Of a stretch of DNA of 10,300 nucleotides, positions 1-5,466 are shown piece after piece. Numbering within the stretch: the first letter of the stretch is position 1; the number at the start of each line of letters is the position of its first letter. The notes under the pieces were generated by a model that did not search any database, was not told where the DNA came from, and was given only the letters and a program-made list of their open reading frames with translations. This DNA is from Hyphomonas sp. (GTDB lineage: Bacteria; Pseudomonadota; Alphaproteobacteria; Caulobacterales; Hyphomonadaceae): assembly GCA_003486945.1 (NCBI GenBank), contig DNFL01000057.1:641-10940 (forward strand). The letters are read 5' to 3'. The position numbers were made by a program, and so were the translations under genes.

Positions 1-1
1 C

Positions 2-541
2 AGCCTGTTCCTCTGGCACGGCTCGCACGCCTTCTGCGCCAAGTGCGGCGGCAGGAACGGCGTGGTCGATGCAGGCTGGAAAGCGCAGTGCGCAATGTGC
101 GGCGCCGAACATTTCCCGCGCACGGATCCTGTTGCAATCATGCTGGCCGTGCGCGGCGACAAGGCGCTCATCGGACGGCAGAAATTCTGGCCGGCGGGTT
201 TCATGTCCTGCCTCGCCGGCTTCTGCGAGCCAGGTGAAACGATCGAGCAGGCCGCCGCGCGCGAGCTGTTCGAGGAAGCGGGCATCATCTGCGACCCGGC
301 GCGCGCCGAATATGTCGCCTGCCAGCCCTGGCCCTACCCCTCTTCGCTGATGATGGGCTTCATCCTGCCCGCCGACAACGAGGAGATCAGCATCGACTCG
401 AAGGAACTGGAGAGCGCACGTTGGATTCCGCGCAGCGAGATGCGGGACATTCTCAACGGCACCCATGCCGAGCTATTCTGCCCGCCATCACAGGCGATTG
501 CGCACCACATTATGAAGGAATGGGCCTTCAGAAACGATTGA
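2..541 (+). CDS. nudC: NAD(+) diphosphatase NudC, 5'-truncated by window edge
   Basis: This Nudix hydrolase cleaves NAD(H) to NMN(H) and AMP, and in several bacteria also removes NAD caps from RNA. The frame is open from base 2, so the N-terminal domain lies outside the window. The visible part begins in the zinc ribbon, with Cys pairs CAKC and CAMC about 20 residues apart, and runs into HFPRTDP, the usual lead-in to the catalytic domain. The Nudix box is complete: GFCEPGETIEQ followed by REL-FEEAGI fits GX5EX7REUXEEXGU. About 20 residues further on, QPWPYPSS matches the SQPWPFPxS signature that separates NudC from other Nudix proteins. Zinc ribbon, Nudix box and QPWP motif together make the assignment firm. 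The GTG at base 62 is internal to the zinc ribbon and is not the start. No hairpin terminator follows the stop. Confidence 0.93.
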   Translation, partial: SLFLWHGSHAFCAKCGGRNGVVDAGWKAQCAMCGAEHFPRTDPVAIMLAVRGDKALIGRQKFWPAGFMSCLAGFCEPGETIEQAAARELFEEAGIICDPARAEYVACQPWPYPSSLMMGFILPADNEEISIDSKELESARWIPRSEMRDILNGTHAELFCPPSQAIAHHIMKEWAFRND

Positions 542-590
542 CCGTGTACGGACTAATACAGGATTTCGCCTGAAAAATGAAATTTGGGAG

Positions 591-617
591 TTGATTTCCC
601 ACGAATCAGCATATTAT
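591..617 (+). promoter_or_regulatory. Possible sigma70-type promoter for the lysine-rich small protein
   Basis: An AT-rich patch upstream of the 645 start holds TTGATT (591-596) and TATTAT (612-617). The 15-nt spacing is shorter than the optimal 17, so this is a weak prediction. The local drop in GC against the surrounding genes is the main reason to place a promoter here. Confidence 0.28.
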
Positions 618-644
618 TGGCAGGCCATACAAAGGAGATCGAAG

Positions 645-794
645 ATGGCAGTTGCAAAGAAACCCGCCGCCAAAAAAACGGCTGCGAAAAAACCCGCCGC
701 GAAAAAGCCTGCTGCAAAGCCGGCTGCCGCTAAGAAGCCGGCCGCTGCAAAAAAACCCGCCGCCAAAAAACCGGCTGCAAAGAAGAAGAAGTAA
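645..794 (+). CDS. Histone H1-like Lys/Ala/Pro-rich small basic protein (49 aa)
   Basis: The product is almost entirely repeats of AAKKP/AAKKPAAKK after the opening MAVAKKP, and ends in KKKK. It has no acidic or aromatic residue. It resembles the C-terminal tail of histone H1, of AlgP-type proteins and of the tailed HU proteins of some bacteria, but there is no folded DNA-binding domain in front of it. A role in neutralising or compacting nucleic acid is inferred from charge only. The start is ATG 645 because AAAGGAG (631-637) sits 7 nt before it; the longer frame from 591 has no such signal. The gene has its own strong terminator directly downstream, so it is probably a single, well-expressed transcript. 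The repetitive A- and C-rich coding sequence makes it liable to length change by slippage. A chance ORF is unlikely given the ribosome site and terminator on both sides. Confidence 0.85.
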   Translation: MAVAKKPAAKKTAAKKPAAKKPAAKPAAAKKPAAAKKPAAKKPAAKKKK

Positions 795-817
795 GTCTAC
801 GGACTATCTTCAAATTG

Positions 818-847
818 AACGGGCGAACGCAAGTTCGCCCGTTTTTC
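818..847 (+). terminator. Rho-independent terminator of the lysine-rich gene
   Basis: A perfect 11-bp stem pairs AACGGGCGAAC (818-828) with GTTCGCCCGTT (833-843). It is closed by a GCAA tetraloop of the stable GNRA class and followed by a T-rich run from 842 into 860. It begins 23 nt after the stop codon. This is the strongest intrinsic terminator in the window. Confidence 0.93.
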
Positions 848-933
848 TTTTTGTTTTTCAAGGATTTTGCGCGCAATCCTGAGAAGGCTTCCGGTTCCGC
901 CTGACCCGCAGGTGCAGGCCTGGAACGCGGGGC

Positions 934-1020
934 ACGCAAACGCCGCTTCACGCGCCTGCGCCGGAGTTATCCACAGGCAGTCTCTGCCTCGCCCCACCAT
1001 CGTCGGATACGCAAACGCCG
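934..1020. repeat. 12-bp direct repeat flanking the DnaA box
   Basis: ACGCAAACGCCG occurs at 934-945 and again at 1009-1020, 75 bp apart, one copy on each side of the DnaA box at 967-975. The second copy merges into the hairpin at 1016-1039. Only two copies are present, so this is not an iteron array. Confidence 0.5.
967..975 (+). promoter_or_regulatory. Solitary perfect DnaA box
   Basis: TTATCCACA matches the high-affinity DnaA-box consensus exactly. It lies in the gene-free stretch 795-1063, which otherwise holds only the two hairpins and a 12-bp direct repeat. No second perfect box, AT-rich unwinding element or replication gene is visible nearby, so an origin is not supported. A single box could be a DnaA-binding regulatory site or chance. 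Confidence 0.4.
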
Positions 1021-1039
1021 GCAGGTCTCCCTGCCGGCG
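1012..1039 (-). terminator. Likely terminator of the DoxX-YHS operon
   Basis: A perfect 10-bp stem pairs CGCCGGCAGG (1016-1025) with CCTGCCGGCG (1030-1039) around a 4-nt loop. Read on the minus strand it lies 24 nt past the YHS stop codon and is followed by only TTTGCG. The stem is strong but the T-tract is poor, so it may act as a transcript end or stabiliser rather than a full terminator. Confidence 0.6.
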
Positions 1040-1063
1040 CGTCGTGAGTCAGATGCTGCCGAC

Positions 1064-1522
1064 CTACTTGTTGATCGCGGGCCAGTTGGTATCCGCGGCC
1101 GCGATGAAGCCCGGGATGTCGGCCTCCCACTTCTTTTGTACCGAAGTGTTGTAGTTGAGATACAGTCGGCCATCGACGACCTTCCAGTTCTTCGCGTCGC
1201 CTTTCGCGTGGTAGCCTTGGCTCACCGCCCAGGCACAATAGCCGCCATACTGCGGCGCGTACTTCGCCGGATCTGCTTTGAATGCATCGCGGCTTGCTGC
1301 GCTCGCGAAGCGAAACTCCGCGCCCTGATAGGTCGCTGTGAAGGCCTTTGTGCCTTTCACGGGCTTGCCTTCTGTAAAGTACGCGTCCGGATCGTGGCCT
1401 TGCACCGCGATGTTGTCGAAGGCGCTGGTATATACCGGCGGCTCGGCCAGCGCCGCTGATGGCAAGGCAATGACCGGCACAAAAACCAGTACGGCTGCGG
1501 CGAAGATGGGGCGGAGTTTCAT
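1064..1522 (-). CDS. Secreted YHS-domain protein (152 aa)
   Basis: This is a small exported protein with a YHS domain, a fold often linked to metal binding. A signal peptide is clear: MKLRPIF, a hydrophobic stretch, then cleavage after ALA (about residue 26) before EPPVYTS. The mature part carries the family motifs HDPDAYF, FRFASAASRDAFKADPAKYAPQYGGYCAWA and NWKVVDGRLYLNYN, split here by intervening residues. The central Cys of GGYCAW (residue 96, codon TGT) is the likely functional residue; relatives of this family are annotated as (seleno)proteins, and this copy appears to be the plain cysteine form. The start is ATG 1522 because AAGGA lies 8 nt before it, whereas the upstream ATG at 1531 overlaps that signal. 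It follows the DoxX-like gene by 84 nt on the same strand, suggesting one operon. Its partner or substrate is unknown. Confidence 0.85.
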   Translation of the reverse strand: MKLRPIFAAAVLVFVPVIALPSAALAEPPVYTSAFDNIAVQGHDPDAYFTEGKPVKGTKAFTATYQGAEFRFASAASRDAFKADPAKYAPQYGGYCAWAVSQGYHAKGDAKNWKVVDGRLYLNYNTSVQKKWEADIPGFIAAADTNWPAINK

Positions 1523-1606
1523 CGGGGTCATCCTTTTGATGAAGTCGAAGAAGAAAGTGCGGCCGCGAAAGGTGTGCTGAAGGAGATCAACCCGCCGCGG
1601 CCGCGT

Positions 1607-2122
1607 TCAGGACCGCGCAGGGGTGGGCTGCGGTCCCGAATTGGAATCTGGAATGAGCGCGGCAAGCACGGCGCGCGCGAGTTCGGCAATCGTTCGGCGC
1701 CCGGCGACCAGCATGGCGACCGACGACAGCCACACGACGACAGCCATCGCAAACAATCCGCCGCCATCCGCATTCGGATCGATGCCGAGCGGCGTGAACA
1801 AGTGGAAGCTCACCGCACCGGTCATCACGGCTGCTGCGATCAGCGCTCCGACCGTCCGCAGGCGGCGGAGCGCGGGGACAAGGCTGGCCAGCAGCAGTGC
1901 AGCAGCGGCCAGCTCTGCCGCTCCGATGACGTACTGGCTGAACAGGCCCGTCTGCGCGAACAGGCCAGCGGCGCCGAAGCTGGCGGCCCAGGCATCAAGC
2001 TTGCCGAAGATCGTCTGCGTTTCCGGGGCGTTGGTGAACTTGAAGCGCAGGCTGTCCAGAAAGACGGCCGAGGCGACAAGGGAATATGCGGCAGGCGCAT
2101 ACTTGCTGATTGGGTTTGTCAT
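1607..2122 (-). CDS. DoxX-like four-helix inner-membrane protein (171 aa)
   Basis: This is an integral membrane protein with four predicted helices at about residues 9-27, 63-85, 90-112 and 121-141. It resembles the DoxX family, including a conserved-looking Glu in the second helix (VIGAAELAAAALLLA, Glu70). DoxX relatives are named for a quinol oxidase subunit, but most bacterial members have no proven reaction, so no enzyme activity is claimed. A His in the third helix (residue 107) could be a ligand. The start is supported by AGGA 8 nt before ATG 2122. The gene heads the minus-strand unit that continues into the YHS-domain protein and is divergent from the LysR regulator, which probably controls it. 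The C-terminal tail is short, polar and Pro-rich. Confidence 0.75.
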   Translation of the reverse strand: MTNPISKYAPAAYSLVASAVFLDSLRFKFTNAPETQTIFGKLDAWAASFGAAGLFAQTGLFSQYVIGAAELAAAALLLASLVPALRRLRTVGALIAAAVMTGAVSFHLFTPLGIDPNADGGGLFAMAVVVWLSSVAMLVAGRRTIAELARAVLAALIPDSNSGPQPTPARS

Positions 2123-2147
2123 TTGGAGTGTCCTGAAGATGCGCTGC

Positions 2148-2161
2148 TCATGCCCAAATCG
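2148..2161. promoter_or_regulatory. Degenerate second copy of the LysR-type dyad sequence
   Basis: TCATGCCCAAATCG matches the first 14 bases of the dyad at 2255-2273 at 12 positions, but lacks the right arm. It lies 26 nt upstream of the DoxX-like start and 107 bp from the perfect dyad. LysR-type regulators often bind one strong dyad and one weaker site near the target promoter, which fits this arrangement. The match may also be chance. Confidence 0.35.
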
Positions 2162-2254
2162 GGGCGGCGCCTCAAAGCACGGTCCTGTGAAGGATCATCA
2201 CGGCTGCGTGACTTCCCGGTCCCTCTCGCAGAACGCGCGTGCTTGTCCTATGTT

Positions 2255-2273
2255 TCATGCGCCAATCGCATGA
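2255..2273. promoter_or_regulatory. Perfect dyad with T-N11-A core: candidate LysR operator
   Basis: TCATGCG (2255-2261) and CGCATGA (2267-2273) form a perfect 7-bp inverted repeat around CCAAT. The T at 2258 and A at 2270 are separated by 11 bases, giving the T-N11-A core typical of LysR-family sites. It ends against the ribosome site of the LysR gene and is 12 nt from its TTG start, a position suited to autorepression and to control of the divergent DoxX-YHS unit. Confidence 0.65.
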
Positions 2274-2284
2274 GGGGGATCATC

Positions 2285-3199
2285 TTGGACCGGATTGATG
2301 CAATGCGCCTGTTCATCCGAGTTGCGGATGCGGGCAGCTTCTCGCGCGCCGCGGCGGATCTCGAACTTGGGCAGCCGACTGTTTCGCGCCGCGTGCAGGA
2401 CCTTGAAGCGGCACTTGGCACCACCCTCTTCCAGCGCACCACACGCGCGCTCAGCCTCACTGAAGCCGGTGAGCGCTTCTACCGGCGCGCCGCCGACATC
2501 CTCGCCGAGTTCGACGAGGCCGAAGCCGAAGCGCGCGGCCTGGAACATGCGCCGGTCGGTCTCCTGCGCATCTCGTGCTCTCATTCGTTCGGCCGCCGCG
2601 TCATCGCGCCTGCGGCTGCGAGCTTCCTTGCGCAATGGCCGAACATCCGCGTCGATCTGATTTCAGATGACGGTCTGACGGACCTTGTCGCCGAAGGTGT
2701 CGACATCGCGTTCCGTCTCGGCGAGATGCGCGACTCGCGGCTGATGGCGAAGAAGGTTGGCGAAGCATCGCAGGTCGTGTGGACGTCGCAGTCCTATCTC
2801 GACCGGCGCGGCACGCCGCAGCATCCGTCAGAGCTTGGCGATCATGATGCGGTCACCTTCCGCCATGCGCGACAGACCGTGTGGGACCTCACCAAGGGGA
2901 ACGAACATTTCGAAGCGCGCGTCGATGGCCCCTTCCGCGCCTCCTCTGGCGAGACGCTTCTGGAAGCTGCGGCAGGCGGGCTCGGCCTGTTCCTTGCGCC
3001 CGCATGGCTTGCCTCGGAATGCACCGGCGAAATCCGTCTCGTCCGCGTACTGCCGGACTGGCAAGGACCTAGCCTGCCGATCCATGCGGTGTGGAGTTCA
3101 GGCAAGCTGCGCGGCAAGGCAAAGCTGTTCGTCGATCATGTCGAGCCAGCGATCACCGCCGCGTGCGGACTGACGCGGCTGGAGTCCGCGCGGCCCTGA
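2285..3199 (+). CDS. LysR-family transcriptional regulator (304 aa)
   Basis: This DNA-binding regulator opens with MDRIDAMRLFIRVADAGSF and has its helix-turn-helix at about residues 18-37 (SRAAADLELGQPTVSRRVQ). The linker helix follows, then a periplasmic-binding-protein-like effector domain from about residue 92 (LLRISCSHSFG) to 300. Length is normal for the family. The start is taken as TTG 2285 because AGGGGG (2273-2278) is 6 nt before it and the protein then begins as typical relatives do. The in-frame ATG at 2270 lies inside the operator dyad and has no ribosome site. The effector domain resembles members paired with DoxX or quinone/oxidative-stress targets, but the ligand cannot be read. 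It is divergent from the DoxX-YHS genes and converges on pheA with a 6-bp gap. Confidence 0.92.
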   Translation: MDRIDAMRLFIRVADAGSFSRAAADLELGQPTVSRRVQDLEAALGTTLFQRTTRALSLTEAGERFYRRAADILAEFDEAEAEARGLEHAPVGLLRISCSHSFGRRVIAPAAASFLAQWPNIRVDLISDDGLTDLVAEGVDIAFRLGEMRDSRLMAKKVGEASQVVWTSQSYLDRRGTPQHPSELGDHDAVTFRHARQTVWDLTKGNEHFEARVDGPFRASSGETLLEAAAGGLGLFLAPAWLASECTGEIRLVRVLPDWQGPSLPIHAVWSSGKLRGKAKLFVDHVEPAITAACGLTRLESARP

Positions 3200-3205
3200 T
3201 CCGCG

Positions 3206-4042
3206 TCAGAGTTTCGCGCCGGTCGCCTTCGGGAACACGCCGAGAATTTTCAGCGATTGCGAGAAGAAGCCGAGTTCTTCGAGAGCGAGCTGCACCGGAC
3301 GCTCGTCCGGGTGACCTTCGATCTCGGCATAGAACTGCGAGGCTTCGAACGAGCCACCGACGAGATAGCTCTCGAGCTTCGTCATGTTGACGCCATTGGT
3401 CGCAAAACCGCCGAGGCCTTTGTACAGCGCAGCCGGAATGTTGCGCACCTCGAAGATGAACGCGGTCTTCGCCGGGCCGTCGCCGGCATCAATGTCGGCG
3501 GGCTCGCGCGACATGATGACGAAGCGTGTGGTGTTGTGGATCGCGTCCTCGATATTCTCCGCGAGAATTTCGAGGCCGTAGACTTCCGCCGCAAGGCGTG
3601 GGGCGATGGCGGCGACGGACTTGTCCTTCAGCTCCGACACTTCGCGCGCGGCGCCTGCGGTGTCGGCTGCAGTGACCGGTTCAATGCCATGCTTGCGGAG
3701 GAAGTTGCGGCACTGGCCAAGGCCCATGATGTGCGAGCGCGCCTTCTTCACCTCTTCAAGCTTGGTGCCCGGCAGGGCCATCAGCTGGAAACGGATCGGC
3801 AGGTAGAATTCGCCGGTGATGTGCAGCTGGGTTGTCGGCAGCAAATAGTGGATGTCGCCCACCCGGCCGGCGATGGTGTTTTCCACAGGGATCATGGCCA
3901 GGTCTGCCTCGCCCCGCTCCACGGCCGAGAAACAGTCCTCGAACGTGCGGCAGGCCATGGGGTCATGGTCCGGAAAGGCCTCCCCGCAGGCAATATGCGA
4001 GTTCGCGCCGGGTTCGCCCTGATAGGCAATTTTGAGCGTCAT
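3206..4042 (-). CDS. pheA: Prephenate dehydratase, monofunctional (278 aa)
   Basis: This cytosolic enzyme decarboxylates and dehydrates prephenate to phenylpyruvate in phenylalanine synthesis. The catalytic domain starts at YQGEPGANSH (residues 7-16), has IPVENTIAGRVGD (51-63) and the key TTRF motif (171-174). An ACT domain covers about 192-270 (TAFIFEVRNIPAALYKGL onwards) and should bind Phe for feedback inhibition. The usual ESRP motif there reads ESYL (224-227), a form I associate with alphaproteobacterial enzymes. There is no chorismate mutase domain, so prephenate must come from a separate enzyme. ATG 4042 is chosen because AGGGA lies 8 nt before it and the protein then begins directly with the catalytic fold; the longer frame to 4108 adds an unrelated basic, Pro/Gly-rich stretch. 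Confidence 0.95.
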   Translation of the reverse strand: MTLKIAYQGEPGANSHIACGEAFPDHDPMACRTFEDCFSAVERGEADLAMIPVENTIAGRVGDIHYLLPTTQLHITGEFYLPIRFQLMALPGTKLEEVKKARSHIMGLGQCRNFLRKHGIEPVTAADTAGAAREVSELKDKSVAAIAPRLAAEVYGLEILAENIEDAIHNTTRFVIMSREPADIDAGDGPAKTAFIFEVRNIPAALYKGLGGFATNGVNMTKLESYLVGGSFEASQFYAEIEGHPDERPVQLALEELGFFSQSLKILGVFPKATGAKL

Positions 4043-4136
4043 TCCGGAAATCCCTGCCATACCCGCCGCCGGACCACCCGCCGGACGTGCGTCTGATCGC
4101 CGCGACACCGGGGGGCAGCGCCCCTCGCAGGCACCG

Positions 4137-4168
4137 TTTATATTGTGCGCACCCGGTTAGCGTGCCAA
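4137..4168 (-). promoter_or_regulatory. Possible pheA promoter
   Basis: In the 176-bp gap between pheA and the cytochrome gene, the minus strand reads TTGGCA (4168-4163) and AATATA/TATAAA (4144-4137), with 18-20 nt between them. The AT island is the only one in an otherwise GC-rich gap and could serve either direction. No convincing -35 hexamer accompanies it on the plus strand. Confidence 0.33.
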
Positions 4169-4218
4169 AAGGCGCCCGCCAAGACGCAAAAACGCGACAG
4201 ATTCGAAGGATTGCCCCC

Positions 4219-4953
4219 ATGGGAGAACTCGGTCTCAACAAGATCTTCGGCGCCCTGCTGGCCACAGCGCTCGGCATGATGGCGCTGATAGAGCTGCCCA
4301 AGGTCATTTTCGGTGACAGTGCTGCCCATCACGGCGACGATCACGGCGAAGTTCACTCGCTCAGCGAGAAGATGTGCGCGCAGTTCCACTACTGCGTCGA
4401 GATCGCCGAAGCGGCCTCTGCTGGCGCTGTGGAAGACGTGTTCGACCTCGGCGCTGCCCTCGCAATTGCCGACTTGAGCCGGGGCGAGCGCCTGTTCGCC
4501 GGCCAGTGCGCGACCTGCCACACGATTACCCCCGGCGGCGCCAACGGCACCGGCCCGAACCTCCACAACACGGTCGGCGCGAGCAAGGCCCATATTGCCG
4601 GCTTCAACTATTCCGCTGCGATGAACGCCGCTGAAGGCGAGTGGTCCTACGAGAATCTAGACGCCTGGCTCAAGGCTCCTGCCAGCTATGTCCGCGGCAC
4701 GTCGATGTCGTTCGCCGGTGTGAAGCGTGACCAGGACCGCGCCAACGTCATCGCTTACCTTGCAGCCAATACCGAGAACGCACCCGCCTTCCCGGAGCCG
4801 CGCCCGGCGGCTGAAGAAGCCCCCGCGGACGGCGAAGCTGTTCCGGCTGACACTGCTGCCGAGCCGGGCGAGGGCGAAACCGAAGCCACGGACATTGAGC
4901 TTCCTCCGGCTGAGGGCGAAATCGCCCCGGCCGAAGAAGTCGAGCCGACCTGA
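4219..4953 (+). CDS. Membrane-anchored class I cytochrome c, CycM-like (244 aa)
   Basis: This is a mono-haem cytochrome c tethered to the inner membrane with its haem domain in the periplasm. It probably carries electrons between the bc1 complex and a terminal oxidase. Residues 9-31 form an uncleaved signal anchor. The haem site is CATCH (Cys97, Cys100, His101) and the axial Met is Met163 in RGTSMSFAG; GTGPNLH and SYENLDAWLKAP are typical class I sequences. The linker between anchor and haem domain (residues 35-60) is unusual, with HHGDDHGEVH plus extra Cys53 and Cys59. After residue about 185 comes a 60-residue Pro/Glu/Ala-rich acidic tail with no fold. GAAGGA (4205-4210) lies 8 nt before ATG 4219, which settles the start inside a longer open frame. 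It is divergent from pheA and ends at a strong hairpin. Confidence 0.92.
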   Translation: MGELGLNKIFGALLATALGMMALIELPKVIFGDSAAHHGDDHGEVHSLSEKMCAQFHYCVEIAEAASAGAVEDVFDLGAALAIADLSRGERLFAGQCATCHTITPGGANGTGPNLHNTVGASKAHIAGFNYSAAMNAAEGEWSYENLDAWLKAPASYVRGTSMSFAGVKRDQDRANVIAYLAANTENAPAFPEPRPAAEEAPADGEAVPADTAAEPGEGETEATDIELPPAEGEIAPAEEVEPT

Positions 4954-4975
4954 TCAGCATTTGATCCGCATAAAG

Positions 4976-5002
4976 AACCCCCGGCTGAGGCCGGGGGTTT
5001 TT
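4976..5002. terminator. Bidirectional Rho-independent terminator
   Basis: A perfect 10-bp stem, AACCCCCGGC (4976-4985) with GCCGGGGGTT (4990-4999), closes a TGAG loop. On the plus strand it is followed by TTTTTGTTTG and ends the cytochrome transcript 22 nt after its stop. On the minus strand it is followed by TTCTTTATG and lies just past the stop of the convergent 148-residue gene at 5010, so it can serve both, more strongly on the plus strand. Confidence 0.9.
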
Positions 5003-5009
5003 GTTTGGG

Positions 5010-5456
5010 TCAGCAATAGCGTTTCCATTTCTCCGCTTCGAGGAAGGTGATGAACTCCTTCTTGAAACGGCCCTTGTTGATGCCTTCGCGCAGCCAGTCG
5101 CCGTGCAGGGCATATTCATACCGGATGATCGGATACCAGGTGCGGCAGAGATAATCATTGCCGGGCACGCGGTCGTAGATCGTCTCGAGGAAATTGAACA
5201 TCAGGAAGGCATAGACGCCGTAGGCTGACGAATTGCCCCGCGCTTCCGCACTCTGCGGCTCGACGAGCCAGGGCCGGTCGATGCCGAGTTTGATGATGTC
5301 GAAATAGAGCTTGTCGAGTTCGGCATAGTGCGCATTCTTCAGCGTCTGCGCGAAACGGCGCAGCGAGACGACGCCCGCCACCAGCGTTGCCAGAAAAGCG
5401 ATGGCGGTAAGGACATCGCCCGTGGTGAGATGATTGCTGAAACTGATGACTGGCAT
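5010..5456 (-). CDS. Uncharacterised small membrane-anchored protein (148 aa)
   Basis: I do not recognise the family. One hydrophobic helix spans about residues 13-33 (VLTAIAFLATLVAGVVSL), followed by a positively charged SLRRFAQTLK, so the remaining 115 residues probably face the cytoplasm. That part is rich in aromatic residues (YFDIIKLGIDRPWL, YAFLMFNFLETIYD, TWYPIIRYEYALHGDW) and ends in EKWKRYC. The pattern suggests a helical cytoplasmic domain of the kind found in many single-helix hypothetical proteins. The start is ATG 5456: the stop codon of the acetyltransferase gene upstream merges into an eight-G run that acts as ribosome site, and the two genes are 10 bp apart. It is the last gene of the four-gene minus-strand unit. 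No catalytic motif is apparent. Confidence 0.75.
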   Translation of the reverse strand: MPVISFSNHLTTGDVLTAIAFLATLVAGVVSLRRFAQTLKNAHYAELDKLYFDIIKLGIDRPWLVEPQSAEARGNSSAYGVYAFLMFNFLETIYDRVPGNDYLCRTWYPIIRYEYALHGDWLREGINKGRFKKEFITFLEAEKWKRYC

Positions 5457-5466
5457 ATGCCCCCCC

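Noticed and set aside
967..975. Replication origin at the DnaA box
   Set aside because: Only one box is seen, with no AT-rich unwinding region and no replication genes nearby.
1558..1605. Two CGCGGCCGCG-like palindromes between the DoxX-like and YHS genes
   Set aside because: Short GC palindromes are expected by chance at this base composition, and no T-tract or other signal accompanies them.
1574..2284. N-terminal extension of the LysR frame back to 1574
   Set aside because: It runs antisense through the DoxX-like gene; the TTG at 2285 with a good ribosome site gives a normal LysR N-terminus.
3257..4096. Long plus-strand open frame of 279 codons opposite pheA
   Set aside because: It is the antisense shadow of pheA, a common effect of high-GC codon bias, and its translation has no recognisable domain.
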